Positions 13,096 through 24,677 are shown, counted from the stretch's first letter. The stretch: DNA of 64,000 bases from Synchiropus splendidus (GCF_027744825.2 NC_071347.1:10849501-10913500), one strand, 5' to 3'. Numbers and translations: made by a program. Notes: a model not told the origin generated them from the sequence alone.

Positions 13096-15220
13096 GAAAA
13101 ACACAATTGGTTATGTAATCTAGAATATCACTTATATACAGTAATAAAATCTAAAGTTTCATTTCTGACTTCATCATTTCTCAAGGAAACATTAAAAGCT
13201 ATGTAATCCAGACCTGTTGGAACAGACTGATTTCACATCCGGTATCTCTGTGTAGCCACCCTCAATGGAAAGTTTCCGGCTCAGCTAATGGCCAGTGCCT
13301 TGAGTACAAGAGGTCCGTGCCATGAAGCACACGTGGTATTTATAATATAAGGGATACGTTTGCATTATTAACTTCAGATGATGGTTGTGCTTTTTCTGTG
13401 GAGAGTCTACTGTATTCTTGAACAAGAAGAAGGATACAGATGAAGGGATGCTTTAGAACAGAAGTACGTCCTTGTCGAGTTCCTGCTAATTTAAATAAAA
13501 AGAAACGAGTAGTTATACAAAATAAGAAGGCGAATTAAAGGGAATGGATATTGACGATGTTGCCCACCGCCAATTTGCAAAGAAAGCCAGTTGGAATATT
13601 TAGACTGAATTATTTTTGGATGTTTTTTTTTGTGTGTAGTTTATTTGAAACTAGAGACTAGACAATCCCACAGTTACTGCTGACAAGTTGCATGATTTTT
13701 TTTTATACTAATTAATATGGAAAAGCTGGGATGGGCCCACAACAACTTGTGATAACAGACTGAATGATTTTTAATAAATGAAGCACTAATTGTTGGGAGG
13801 AAAGAGAAGATCGATCGTCTCTCAACTGATGGAATGTTCATTGTAGAAGTTTCCATTATGGCTTTCACAGTATTAGAGGTGGGGAATCAATACTTCGCAT
13901 CCTTTGTCTCTCTCGTGGACAAACTTGCACGAAACACTTCACCAGACTCAGTGGGTTGCTGCTTTTCTTATTCAGTTCAAGTGGCATCTAGGAGGGTTGT
14001 CACTGACATGCCTTATATGGGGGTTCAGGCTATGACAGATGAAGGGATCGTAGCGACACGGTAACCCATCTTTGGACCTGAGTAATGTTGAGAAGCCTTG
14101 AAGTCCCCGATGAAACGTTGAGCCATCAGATGAATGGATGAAGATTTGGCTGTGTTCAAAAATGCCTGGAATTTTAATTAGTGTTTTTTTATTTTTTATT
14201 TTTTTGTCTGCCCGCATGGGCCGAGAGTGGGCACAGCTGGTATAAACCGGCTGAAAGATGAAAGGCTTTAATAAAGGCTTCATTGTTGGTGGTCAAATCC
14301 TTTTATTGGCATAATACAATCCTTTCTGTCTTGGCCGGCTGATAATTAGTCTGTCACTGCGTATTACCTTTTGCATATGACCTCATAAAACCTACATCTT
14401 CTTCTTCAGAGGCAAATGTAATATATCACTTTACATTCATTGCTACATTAATAAAACATCAGCTGAATCAGCAGAAAGTTTCCGCGGAGCGTTTACCAGA
14501 AACTTTCTATACAGCTGTATATTCAATAGAAACAAGTTTTAAAATGAAACCGTGTCGTCTGTGATTTGTTTGCAGGGGAGGGCTGAACCTAAGACCGAGC
14601 CATGGCATTACGGTACTCTTTTTAACCATGCTGCTGAATATAAAATAGAAATTAAGGATCCATTTGAATAAAGCTGCTTAGAATTAGTTTAATTCAGCAG
14701 AGGTTTGATGGCCCCTCGTAACCTTGATAGAGTAGTGAGAGGCAACTGACCCTTGACATAACTCTCGGGTAGAGTTTGAATAATGGAATCCTTCACTGCG
14801 GCCCTTTACCTGATCATGACGCTACTACTTTTAAAATATGAAACAATCATTACTTTGTTAGACCGTTATTAGAATGAGTTGAACAAGGTGTAGGGCAAGA
14901 GGTCTATTTTTCCAACATTAATCTGGCACTTGGCTGTGATGCTACTCTTACTGATATGGTGCCGTGTCTATAGACACCAGTCAGATTTTGAACATTGTGA
15001 TCCACCAGAAACAATTTTCAAATGTGCTATTTATTTATTTATTCTTAATTAAAAAACCATTTCGTTGACCAGTTGAACTCAGTTCATTGGTCGATCTGTC
15101 TCAAGGGTTCACCGCCGACTGGCTGCGAGCAGGAGAGGCATTTTGGTCGGAGGGGATCTAGTTTTTAAGTGCACTATTGAATTTGAATGTCTTTTTTTAA
15201 ACAAATACATGTCCTTACAT

Positions 15221-15285
15221 CTCTTGAGGGCCACACAAAATCACTTGACTGTCCGGATTTGATCCCCTGGCCTTGAGTTTGACAG
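15221..15285. repeat. Fragment of a hAT-derived interspersed repeat
   Basis: The order 'CTTGAGGGCCACA... CACTTGACTGTCCGGATTTG... CCCCTGGCCTTGAGTTTGACA' matches the terminal part of a very common vertebrate hAT-type repeat whose consensus ends in '...GGGCCTTGAGTTTGACACC'. Only about 65 bp is present and the other end is missing. The identification comes from memory of the consensus. Confidence 0.5.
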
Positions 15286-15516
15286 AAATGACTTAAACCT
15301 TGTGTGACTCACTGCTTGAATAGTAATGTATAATTGACTTATATGCCGAATGTCATCGTATTATTTTCCACAGTCTGGACAAAAAGCACTGACAAACATT
15401 TCTGTGGAGGGACAAAAAATATTTAATATTCAAATGTATCCAATTCCAGTCACTAACTTCATAATGATGACTCTGACATTCATGTGAAAGGTGTCACTGT
15501 TTGTTTGTCTCCTCAG

Positions 15517-15742
15517 GTGGTGATGGCTGTTTTACCGTGGACAGGAAGACCGGTCAGGTGACGACCACTGGTCTTGTACTTCAAAAGGACAGAGAGTATT
15601 TGTTAAGTGTGGTGGCTCTGGACGGCCTGGGCAGCCGCAGCGTTCCCGCCATGCTCTCGGTGGTGGCCGGACCCCGACCCCCGCAGTTCACCAACAGCAG
15701 CTACGCCATCTCCATACCAGAGAACACGCCTGAAGGCCAGAC
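15517..15742 (+). CDS. Neural-cadherin-like gene, exon 2 of window
   Basis: This 226-bp exon completes the cadherin repeat begun in exon 1 and starts the next. It carries the core strand GGDGCFTVDRKTGQVTTTG and the variant QKDREYLLSVVALD, which corresponds to the usual LDRE...Y motif. The linker reads VVAGPRPPQF where DXNDNxPxF would be expected, so the calcium-binding DXNDN is absent. The next repeat then begins with YAISIPENTPEGQ, the usual PEN motif. The acceptor is CTCCTCAG and the donor GTAAGT. It enters in phase 1 and leaves in phase 2, so its last two bases pair with the first base of exon 3 to make Thr. Confidence 0.93.
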
Positions 15743-17504
15743 GTAAGTCATTCAAGCGGGGTGTGTGAGAATTGAATTGGTATGACGGAGGCAGTGTATA
15801 AGGACATCCCAAGTCTTCAAATGTAATCTGTTTCCATGGTGAGAACGGCATGTGCCAGATTCTTTATTATTCTCTCATTTGGTTTAACTGAATAAAAAAA
15901 ACACAATGTGATGAAAGGCGGTATTAAAAATGCAATTGCCGTGCAAAGGGATTATCGGTTTACCTGATATCTGCATTTTTCAAGCCCCACGTGCCACCAA
16001 ATACTGAAAGAACACTCATCCGCTCACACGACACTTTTGTTCTGGTTCCAATTTTTTCTCAATGGAAATAGACGGTATTTATAGGTGTATTTTTATGCAA
16101 ACCAATTAGGACCTCAATCCCCTGCCTGACTCAGCACTCCCACGGCAGACATGACATATCAATAAATGCTGATTATAAAGAACGCATTTTGCACAAATAC
16201 ACTCCCTAGTAGGCATAAAGTGGACTTAAATCGAGGTGCAGTATTTCCAGGACTTTCATTTCCAAACGTGAAACCCAGTTCAGGTTATTGATAGAGACAC
16301 CATTTGGATGCCTCTTGGTGGATATTGCGAGACTTAGTAACTGACTTGAAAGAACAATGTTTTCCCTTCATCGTGTCCCTTCGTGGTCAAACAAACTAGA
16401 GCAAGTCCTTTTTTCTTTGTGTTCCAAATCTCAAAAGCCCTCTGGGCCGACATGGCTAGCTAATTGCTGAAACTCTAGGGCCACAGCATCAACTCAATCA
16501 ACTCGATTCCGTCCTGCCTTTGATGCAAGGGAACGCTCCATGGCTTAGGTGAGCCACTGTGTTGGTGGCTGAAGAGTTATGAACAGAATTCCACAGTACA
16601 AACTAAAATGCATGTCAGCTGTCTGGGCACATCATCTCACGTTGGAGCCTCAGGCTACCATGCAAGTGTTGTTGGTCCTGGACAGGTCAAGTTACATGTG
16701 GTCAGTTTTGCTCAGTCAAGTAACACAAAGCACTGGAATATACAAAATGTTACGCAACTTATTTACACAATAGGTAGAGGTCACTTGAAAACACTTGCTA
16801 TTTAACGCCTGGGGAGCGAGAATGTGTTGTTTTGTATGTGACCATATGTGATAGTTGGCTAATGTGGGGCGAATGAAATATCTAATTTTGTGCCTCCAGG
16901 TTACTGAGTCATGTCCGACTGTCAACAATGGCCCATACATCTTTACAAGAAGCAGGGTCCTCTCTGTCACTGTTGAGATTCTTTGGTTCAGATTTTGTGG
17001 TGATTCTCTCACTTAAAAGTCAGAGCCACAACATCAGAGAATAGATATGTGTCTTTTATGTTCTTATCATAATCAGAAATACCTGGAAACATTACCTTCT
17101 CAAGCGCTTTCTTTTTGATTCATTGAAGTATGTCAGAAAATATCGACATCAAAGTACTTTACTGTGCTACACAGACAACCTGTTAAGGGTTAATGCGTAT
17201 TCCTCTTGTCACAGCAGCAGGCTCTGCAAAATCGACTTATTATCATCAGACACCATTAGGGCAAATGTACAGTCACTTAACTATGAAAGCAAACATCGCG
17301 ATCCTCATAATCGAATCACACTATTATGTACAACTGACAAGTACTGATGGAACGTGTTTATAACATGTAGCCAATGGGCCATGCAGCAATAGATTTTCAT
17401 TAAAGCCCACGTCGAAGGCGAATGTTTCGATTTTCATCACACATGTCGGCTGAACAAGTCAAATATTAAAGATATTTTTCCTTTTTTGTCTCTTTGTTGC
17501 ACAG
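15743..17504 (+). other. Intron between exons 2 and 3 (1.8 kb)
   Basis: AT-rich intronic sequence. The short open frames, for example around 16579-17012, do not resemble known proteins and lack exon-like splice flanks in a compatible phase. No mobile element was recognised. Confidence 0.75.
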
Positions 17505-17709
17505 CTTCCTGGTGATTTCTGCCATTTCTTTTCAAAAGAAGCCAATTATCTTCAGCCTCCTGATCAATCCCAGCAGCCTTTTCAGCATCCAGCAGGAGAC
17601 TGGAGAGATCAGTCTGACCCGCACTCTGGATTATGAGAGTGACCAGCGGCGCTACCTTCTGATGGTGCGAGCCAGCGAGGAGCCAAACAGCCTGAGCACC
17701 GCCACTGAG
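17505..17709 (+). CDS. Neural-cadherin-like gene, exon 3 of window
   Basis: This 205-bp exon carries the centre of a cadherin repeat. It reads FLVISAISFQKKPIIFSLL, then SLFSIQQETGEISLTRTLDY and YLLMVRASEEPNSLSTATE. The FxIxxxTGxIxLxxxLDYE core and the A-S-D-like turn before the last strand are recognisable. The strand after PEGQ lacks the usual DxDxGxN loop (SAISFQKKP in its place), so one calcium ligand set is reduced in this repeat. The acceptor is GCACAG after a pyrimidine run. The donor GAG|GTTTGC departs from GTRAGT, yet phase and protein continuity with exon 4 (TE|VQVLITDEND) support it. Confidence 0.9.
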
Positions 17710-18109
17710 GTTTGCTCTCATTAGAAATCGACTTATTCAGCAAATGCGCTTCTTATTAAAGTTCATGACCTGGTTTCTACCTCACCTGTATCCGGCTATT
17801 GCAAGTGTCACCCGTACAAGTTATTTTGCTGTGTTAGGTGGATAACTGAGCAGAAAGTCGGAGTGATTTTCTGTATCATGTTTTCCCATCGATTCTTCAT
17901 GGAGTCCCGAAGGTCAAACACTTTTCACCTGAATGCTTTCATGTACAGTAGACTAGTTTGGCTGGAGTTGGCTAACCGACATGTCTTTGAAGTGCGCGTC
18001 TCATCGGTGGCCTTGGGACCTGATCTGAGAAGTGTGTGAGGGTTGAGCTGGAGTGGGATTATTTCAGGGATCAACTCTCAACTCCCAGCCCACTTCTGTT
18101 TGCAGGCGG

Positions 18110-18515
18110 TATAGTGAATTGTAGCGTAGTATTTCTCGAGATCAAGATAGCATTTTCAAGGTCTCAGTCTCGGATTCCACTTCATGTGGTCTCAGTCTGG
18201 ACTCCGCCTTGGATGTGCTGGACTCTTTGCTTTAGGCCAAATAAGTCTTTCTTTGTTTTGAAAAATTGCATTCGCCTCTTATCGCACCCAATATGCAGAG
18301 TCAATTGCAAAGCAACTTTCTCCAAAACGGCTTGGACAGTGTCCAACTTTTAAGTCACTGGGAGAGTAAACATAATGAGAAGTAAAACTTGACAAAACGC
18401 AACACAAGTCGTCTCAAGACTGGTCTCAGACATCAATGTCTTTGAGCTCAACCAAACTCGGTACAGGTGGTCTTGACTATGAGTTGGAGACCAGTGCAGA
18501 TACAGGGAGTCAAAG
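18110..18515. repeat. GTCTC-rich interspersed repeat
   Basis: Words such as GTCTCAGTCTCGGA, GGTCTCAGTCTGGACT and, near the right end, CAAGACTGGTCTCAGACATC and GGTGGTCTTGACTA recur in this segment. This 'GTCTCGGTCTTG' pattern is familiar from a fish interspersed repeat. Its superfamily is uncertain. No coding sequence is present and the boundaries are approximate. Confidence 0.4.
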
Positions 18516-18559
18516 TTGTGAAAACAGATGACTTTAAAGGTTTTGGATCAGTGATTGAG

Positions 18560-18900
18560 CGTCGTGGACAGAAGTCAAGGGAGGTGAAGAGGAAAGTGCG
18601 GTCACGGCGGAGCGAGGGGAGGGCGGGGTGATCGGTAACAGATGGGTACCGTAGCGGCTGTAGTGAAAGTGAAACTGAGACCGACCATGATGCTGAGTAG
18701 CTCAGGTTTTTAATGGGAGCGACGAGGAAGGACGAGATTAAAAACTGTTGTATCAGAGGAACAGCTCATGAAGAAAAGTTTGGAGACAAAATTAGCCAGA
18801 TGGTTTGAAGAGATGGAGAGGAGAGACAGTGGCCATGTTTCACAGGGGATATTTGAGATGGTGGTGATAAGACTACCAACTATTATGACCAGTCAGGATG
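18560..18900 (+). mobile_element. LINE 3'-end relic (reverse transcriptase C-terminus), plus strand
   Basis: Conceptual reading in shifting frames gives REVKRKVRSRRSE, then FLMGATRKDEIKN, IRGTAHEEKFGDKI and GEERQ. These follow the order of the conserved tail of a fish non-LTR retrotransposon: VKRRVQAGW, then LGVTRKDKIRNEYIRGTA, then FGDKxREARLRWFGHVxRRD. Stops and frameshifts show a dead copy. Other pieces of the same family lie at 19025-19185, 21785-21885, 31740-32195, 40045-40470 and probably 56040-56112. Confidence 0.7.
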
Positions 18901-19024
18901 GGCTGGGTAAAGGGCGGTAAATGAAGAACACAAAGGAAAAACAAAGTGTGCGTGAGTATCATATAAGCACGGGTCAGTGTCACTCATGCCCAGACTTCCA
19001 GAGTGCCCAGGCAGCAGAATATAC

Positions 19025-19185
19025 TATTCTCATTTCTCATCTTGTCCTTTCTAATAACTCCCCATGAATACCTCCGTGTCTTCATCTCTGCCACTTCTAA
19101 TTCCACTCTGGCCTGTCTTTTAGTCACTCTCAAACCATACGTCACGGCAGCTCTCTCGACGGTCCTATAAAGCCCCATCCCCTTG
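19025..19185 (-). mobile_element. LINE reverse-transcriptase tail fragment, minus strand
   Basis: The minus strand reads GLYRTVERAAVTYGLRVTKR, then QARVELEVAEMKTRRYSWGV, then IRKDKMRNEN. This aligns to the fish LINE tail 'KVYxxVVRPAxVYGLExVxLTKRQExELEVAEMKMLRxxxGVTRxDxIRNE'. It is about 50 codons without a stop. The opposite orientation to the neighbouring 18560-18900 piece shows separate insertions or an inversion. Confidence 0.8.
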
Positions 19186-19648
19186 CTGCAGCTCTTTAGT
19201 CACAGCTCATCCCTGTCACTTGTCTCTTAGATGCCATTATGAACATTGTTATTACTTTTCTTTCTTCTACTCTCAAGCTTCCTCATCTTAGAGTGTGCTT
19301 TTACTTCAGCATGAGTGCGGGAGATGAACTGACTGAAATAAGTTTCAGCAAACTCCATTCACAACCTGGTTATCTTTAGATGAACTATTAATGAATTCTG
19401 TGTCACTTGAATTATTAATAAAGATTTTATTACCCAATTATTATGTGAGTCATTTTACTTCGTCAGGAGAAACTGCTCGATGCTCAGCTTCATGCTGAGA
19501 TTTGTGGACGGGGAAAACCTATCGCAGCTATTCCAGGACTATTACTCAGCTGTCACTTCACACTTTACACATCGTGGTGACATGGAGCTCACAGGGCGGA
19601 GGGCATCTCTGGGCCTTTGTCGAAAACACACAGTGAGGAACACTTACT

Positions 19649-19671
19649 GAGTGTGTGTGTGTGTGTGTGTT
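19649..19671. repeat. TG microsatellite
   Basis: An uninterrupted run of about ten GT units, followed directly by a T-rich stretch. Confidence 0.9.
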
Positions 19672-20050
19672 TTTTTTCTTCTCTCAAACGAATCATAGTG
19701 CGAAAGATAAAGGACATGTCTAACTGCCGAGTTGGCAATCCAAATCCAATTAAGATTAAAGTTTCTGGACATGATCTTCTGCACAGAACTTTATATGGCT
19801 GTTTGCAGGACCAACGTCTCGACCAAAGGAAAAAATGATTTTGTGAAGAAGATTTTGGATCTCCTCTCACGGCGATCATTAATGAGATGAATAAAAATAT
19901 TAAATCTGGTTCTGCTTTATATTAGATATAGTAATTTACCCTGACAAGATCACCAAAGTTCACTCTATTATAAACAAGCAAATTGTTTGTAAGCAAATTA
20001 TTTGTTTACTAGTATATTAGTTTACAATATCTATATCATATGGGTGTGGT

Positions 20051-20342
20051 GTCATGGCTTGTCAAGGAGATCGAACCCAGTGGCTGAATTTCACACGCGA
20101 ACGAGCAGTAAGAAGCAATGAACAGAAAATGGAGGAACAAGAGTAACTCAGGAGGCGACTGAGAAAAGCGCCAAGCACTCACAGAATTTAGATAACAGGA
20201 GCACGAGAGAAACTAGAGTCGAAGGAGTTTACCGTGACGATGCGAAGCAACCATCTGGCGACATGAGATGGCACCGAGGTGTTGCAATCCATGAGAGCTC
20301 GATTAGCAATTGAATCCCAGCCGTGTCGCTCGGAAAACTGGG
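20051..20342. repeat. Dispersed repeat, copy B
   Basis: A shorter relative of the repeat at 3083-3709, in the same orientation. The clearest shared blocks are GCGAAG(C/A)AACCATCTGGCGACA, TGGCA(C/T)CGAGG(T/A)GTTG and AGC(C/T)GTGTCGCTC. The left-hand blocks GTCATGGC, GGAGGCGACTGA and CACAGAATTT are also shared. No protein is encoded. Confidence 0.6.
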
Positions 20343-20981
20343 GAAAAACAAGGAAACGGAAACACGGAACAAACAGGCAATGAGAGAAAAACGGATCATA
20401 ACATGTGGGCTCATAATGGCATTCTTATCGGCCCACTTCACCCTAGCTGGAAGTCAAAGAAGCATTGTGATCATGTCAAGAAGAGTAGAAAACAACTGCA
20501 GCTGAATTGGCCTCAAACAGGAGTCATACCTCTCATCTACTGTACGTCTCCTCATTCACTGTACCACATTAGTTTGAACCTCCTCTTCTTTTAGCGGGTA
20601 CCTCCAGTTCAGACATTGAGCTTCTCACTTTATCCAGCATATCCTTTGTTTCTCTTCTCTATTGGTCTGAACCATCCAATTCCCGCCTCCCCGACTTTGT
20701 GTCTGTCCAGTATACAACATAAAACACAGTGGGAAAAACTTCATCAGTACAGCTGAGTCCACTGGGCAGTACATTTGATATGTGGGGCTGATCCATTGTA
20801 GTTGCACCAATATTCAACTGTCAAAGTGTTTTCTGACCACTACAGTGGCTGTTTAGTCTCTTCTCAGATGAAGTGAGGCCCCAAATAAACAATGTTGGGC
20901 AATGTAAGTACACTTATTTGGCACAATCATGCACTGATATTGTCCCTGTCTTCTCTCTCCTTGTCTCCACCTGCTAACCAG

Positions 20982-21093
20982 GTTCAGGTGTTGATAACAG
21001 ATGAGAATGATTGTGTCCCGGAGTTCCTTCAATCCATCTACAGCGTGGATGGAGTCCCAGAGACCGTAACCACGGCAACATCTCTGCTCCAGG
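20982..21093 (+). CDS. Neural-cadherin-like gene, exon 4 of window
   Basis: At 112 bp this is the shortest exon in the window. It carries the last strand of one repeat and the linker VQVLITDENDCVPEF, a DXNDN variant in which Cys replaces the final Asn. The first strand of the next repeat follows (SIYSVDGVPETVTTATSLLQ), where VPE stands in for the common PEN. The acceptor is CTAACCAG and the donor GTAAGA. It enters in phase 0 and leaves in phase 1. Its last G joins TC of exon 5 to give Val, so the protein runs SLLQ-VLATDCD without a gap. Confidence 0.92.
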
Positions 21094-21784
21094 GTAAGAG
21101 TCCTGACCTGCTCTCACAAAAGAGCAGTGATGAGAACAGATGTGTTTGGGAGGAGGCCAGAGCTGACATGAAGGACATGAGTTATTATATCGACATATAG
21201 AGACTTAATGGCTCTTTTCTTTTCCAGTTTTTGAATTATAACTTGCCATTTATATGTTCAGTCTCAGCTTCCCGTACGACAGTCTGCCAAGAGAAATGAA
21301 TGACTGACCTCCAGATTGAGTTTGTTCTGGGATACAATTTTGTTTAGGGAAAATGTTGAACTATTGCCTCAAGTTGTAATCAATGGTCCAAACTTTCCAC
21401 CAGCACAAACTTTATAAAGTCAGACAGTTTACATTATTGTACCGGGCCTCTCAACGGGCTAGCCGGCGCCGGAAAAGTAAACAACATAAATCTGCTTGCA
21501 TTTTAAACCTTGACAGAGAAAAGTATGGGACGCAAAGCGTGGAGGAAAAGTGTGTCACGTCACTGTGGCAGGAAACTTTGACAAATACTTTCTGAAGGAA
21601 GAATGGCAGCATTTTATAAGTAAAGACATTTCAGGTACAGCTATGAAAACACTAAAGTATGATCTGAAGATGAGCATAAAAAATAACATAAGGTGTCCCC
21701 TGTCTGTCCTCTCCGCAACTGGCCTCTTTAACTTTGTTTCCAAACTTTGCTCCACTTCAACAAACTTCCCTTCCTACCTTTTGC

Positions 21785-21885
21785 CAGTCTCATGTCCTCC
21801 ATAGTGTCCAGACTAGCTGATACTCTTCGGTCACAGATCACCCCTGTGAGTCGTCTCCACTCACCGTACACTGCTTCTGCTACGG
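21785..21885 (-). mobile_element. LINE reverse-transcriptase fragment, minus strand
   Basis: The minus strand reads EWRRLTGVICDRRVSASLD, which matches 'WRRVSGVICDRRLPARVKG' of the fish LINE family whose other pieces lie elsewhere in the window. Only about 30 codons are recognisable. Confidence 0.65.
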
Positions 21886-21889
21886 TTCT

Positions 21890-22260
21890 AAGAAAATATC
21901 GATACGATATCGGACTTGATATTGTATTGATATTTTTGATGAAAATATTGCAATACTTGAGTTGTCTATATCAATATTTAATGCATAGATACTTCCTGCT
22001 ACATTTGTGACATGTGTTTAATACCAGCTTTTTCTTTTTGGACATACTGAGCTATTTTGTTGACTAAATCCCGATTCATTCCTGAGTTGGACTGCGAAGT
22101 TTAACTGAAAGTCTAACTGGACTGACGTCATAACACTACTAAACTCCTTTTTATGGACATAATATTGTACTGCAAGATCTGATTTCCCCACCTTAAGACA
22201 AAATATTGCTGTATCACCACTCCTGTATCGGGATAGGTAACGTATTGCAAGATACCTTCC
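21890..22260. repeat. AT-rich interspersed repeat with GATATCG/TATCG motifs
   Basis: The left part has ATATCGATACGATATCGGAC and several GATATT words. The right part has CTGTATCGGGATAGGTAACG and TATTGCAAGATACC. Such 'tatcgatacgatat ... tgtatcg' ends are typical of a fish non-autonomous DNA transposon. The boundaries and superfamily are uncertain. Confidence 0.4.
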
Positions 22261-22921
22261 AACACACAGCGCTAGCCTCCACTATACTGCACTATACTAT
22301 GCTGTTCCATACTGCGACGCTACAGTGCTCGATAAACCTAAAGAGTTAAAAGCATCTCTAATTCATGGATGTCATGACACCAGAAAAAGTCAAATAAAAT
22401 GTCTGTTCTTCACTCAGTGAAATGAGGTCAAACCCGAGGTGGGAGTAAATAATTTAATCTGGTGGTAATCCATGTCGTGATCCAGAACTGATTGGTTTTG
22501 ATTCATTCATTTTATTCCCCCACCCCCCCTTCCAGATTCACTCCATGCATAGGTGTGGTTGACGCTGCAGTCAGCGTGTTGTTAGACTCAGCATACCTTA
22601 GGTTAGGAATTTGTCCACAGATAAAACACTCTGATTTATATTCAAATAAATCTGTTTGCTTCTCAGCAAGACTGAAATGCACAACAGTGCGTTCATAGGC
22701 GTCGTAATTATGACATGTCTTACAACAACAAACATATATTTATTATCAACACAATGTCTTTTATGTTTGGGAAAACAAGTTCAAACATAAAACATTGTCT
22801 AAAAATCAGTCCTTCTTCGCATCCTTTCAAAGACACATGAAACAAGAAGGAGCCACTGCAGTCTTATTTGAATAATTCATATAACAGACCATACATAAAT
22901 CATTATGTTGAATCCATGGAT

Positions 22922-23013
22922 AATTATATATATATATATTTTATTTATTTATATAATTATCCATATATACAGTATATATATATGTGTGTGTGTGCTTGTG
23001 TGTGAGTGTGTGC
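22922..23013. repeat. Compound TA / TG microsatellite
   Basis: Runs of TA units (near 22926-22940 and 22966-22983) pass into TG units (22984-23011). The tract directly precedes the first arm of the inverted duplication. Confidence 0.85.
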
Positions 23014-23021
23014 AATGAGTG

Positions 23022-23304
23022 CATTCGTTTGATGTATTTATTTCCTCTGCGTTGAGACTGATTCTCTCCTCAGATGAGTGTTTCGGAGAAGAGTTTGACG
23101 TGCATCCTTGTAAAATCTGCTACTCATGAAATTAGTGTTATACAACCAAGCGTGTCCAAAACTACTGGAAGGTTTCCTGACCTCACTTCCTTTGATGCAC
23201 TTGAAGTTGCTTCAAAAAGTTCAAGTCGTGCTTGTTAGAGGGTTGTAAGGTCCACAAACCAAGAGCAGCAGTGGAGGACGGTGAAAGCTTGCGTCAACAT
23301 GATG
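23022..23304 (+). repeat. Inverted duplication, left arm
   Basis: This segment is the reverse complement of 23943-24256 over nearly its whole length. The inner 150 bases or so (from AAAACTACTGGAAGG to CTTGCGTCAAC) differ at only a few positions; the outer part carries small indels and substitutions. The left arm lacks several short segments present in the right arm. No open frame makes a recognisable protein. It may be a foldback element, or two insertions of one family in opposite orientation. Confidence 0.9.
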
Positions 23305-23844
23305 TAACAAAAAACTGTTTTAAAAATTTGCACTCACTATTATACTCATAAAGATGTGCGTGTGCGCGCCTTTATCATATGCATCAAAGCAGCTAGTTTA
23401 AGTTTTCATTATTATTCCTTCTTCTTTCATGTATATTCAAATACAAAGCAAAAATCTCTGCAATTCAGACAAAAGACCTTCAATCATTTTTGAACTTGAA
23501 CTGCAATGTGCAGTATACAAGGAGATCATTTTCATACAGAACATATTTTCTCTCTTTCAAACAATCCCTTTTGAGAATTCTTGACTTTTATTACAAAGGC
23601 TTTCAATGTCATGCAGCGTGAATGCAGCATGCTGAACCGAATGGCCTGCTCATCGGTCTTTCACACCACTGACTTGTTTTGGTTACGTTTGCCTGGTTAA
23701 TTTCCACTTTTTATTTTGTTCTTCTCTGGAGAGAGAATCATCTTTAGCACTCTCCCAACGTGCTTCACTGAGATTCCATGCATCCAAAGGGAAGTGCACA
23801 AATAAGGTTTTTGTGAACGCAAGATACACTCATAGAATGTATGA

Positions 23845-23847
<3 letters not shown>

Positions 23848-23876
<29 letters not shown>

Positions 23877-23878
23877 TT
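23848..23878. repeat. AT microsatellite
   Basis: About 13 TA units in the spacer between the two arms of the inverted duplication. Confidence 0.9.
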
Positions 23879-23942
23879 AAACACCAAAATATTGTGCGAC
23901 GTGTCTTGTGCGTCAGTGTGATCAGTGGACCAGGAACTCGTG

Positions 23943-24256
23943 CATCACGTTGACGCAAGCTTTCACCGTCCTCCACTGCTGCTCTTGGTTTGTGGACCTT
24001 TCAACCCTCTAACAAGCACGACTTGAACTTTTTGAAGCAACTTCAAGTGCATCAAAGGAAGTGAGGTCAGGAAACCTTCCAGTAGTTTTAAACACCGACA
24101 CGTTTGGTTGAATAACGTAACACTAATTTCATGAGTCAGACATATGGAGCAGCTTTTACATGGATGCACGTCAAACTCTCCTCCAAGACTCATCTGAGGA
24201 AAGAATCAGTCTGGCTGTTGGCGCTCAACACAGAGGAAATAAATACATCAAACGAA
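23943..24256 (-). repeat. Inverted duplication, right arm
   Basis: Partner of 23022-23304 in opposite orientation, about 640 bp away. Shared blocks in order are GTTGACGCAAGCTTTCACCG, CTGCTCTTGGTTTGTGGACC, TCCAGTAGTTTT and CATCAAACGAAT. This copy is slightly longer, with extra bases near 24118-24150 and 24210-24230. Confidence 0.9.
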
Positions 24257-24677
24257 TATGCAATATGAAAGTCTGGGGCGCCCGGGGGGTTGTACATGAA
24301 ACACAGGGCTTAAGTGAAATCCGGGAAACTCAAATGAGCTCTGTGAGATGGTGTGCCAATATTAGTGGATAAATATCTCATCACACATTCGACAAATGCG
24401 AAGAGTTTGAGTCTAATTACAGCAGAATAATGGCATGGGGTTCATTGTTTGTTTACGCTGGCTTTCGGCTCATTTTTGCAAATGATTGTACTTGGACTTG
24501 GAGAGGGAGCGGCTCTGTGCGTCTTCGTAATTGTCGCTGTCATGGAATGTGATGTATGACATGTTTAGCTGGGCCATAAAGAGATAATGATGAACGCAGA
24601 TGTTAACATATTCATCAGCGAGCGCCAACTCTTCAGCCCGGATTGGCAAAGTGCTAATGGATGTTCTCTCCTCACAG

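Larger units (their letters stand above)
10850..15516 (+). other. Intron between exons 1 and 2 (4.7 kb)
   Basis: There is no further cadherin-like frame. Around 12760-13095 lies a degraded interspersed repeat marked by recurring ATATCGG/CCGATAT motifs. At 15221-15285 lies a fragment of a hAT-derived repeat. The rest is AT-rich intronic sequence in which I see nothing specific. Confidence 0.8.
17710..20981 (+). other. Intron between exons 3 and 4 (3.3 kb), repeat-rich
   Basis: Contains a GTCTC-rich interspersed repeat (18110-18515), LINE fragments in both orientations (18560-18900 plus, 19025-19185 minus), a TG microsatellite (19649-19671) and dispersed repeat copy B (20051-20342). No additional cadherin exon is seen. 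Confidence 0.8.
21094..24677 (+). other. Intron between exons 4 and 5 (3.6 kb) with a large inverted duplication
   Basis: Holds a minus-strand LINE scrap (21785-21885), an AT-rich repeat with GATATCG-like words (21890-22260), TA and TG microsatellites (22922-23013) and two inverted copies of a roughly 300-bp sequence (23022-23304 and 23943-24256). No further cadherin exon is visible. Confidence 0.8.

Noticed and set aside
15603..15851. Minus-strand frame overlapping exon 2, and a similar one (24704-24958) overlapping exon 5
   Set aside because: They are antisense shadows of GC-rich coding exons.
20060..20080. GATCGAACCC resembling a tRNA T-arm
   Set aside because: No matching acceptor stem, D-arm or anticodon arm; it lies inside dispersed repeat copy B.
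23963..24193. 76-aa minus-strand frame in the inverted duplication, containing several cysteines
   Set aside because: The left arm's copy of the frame is broken and no known domain is visible, so it is treated as repeat DNA.
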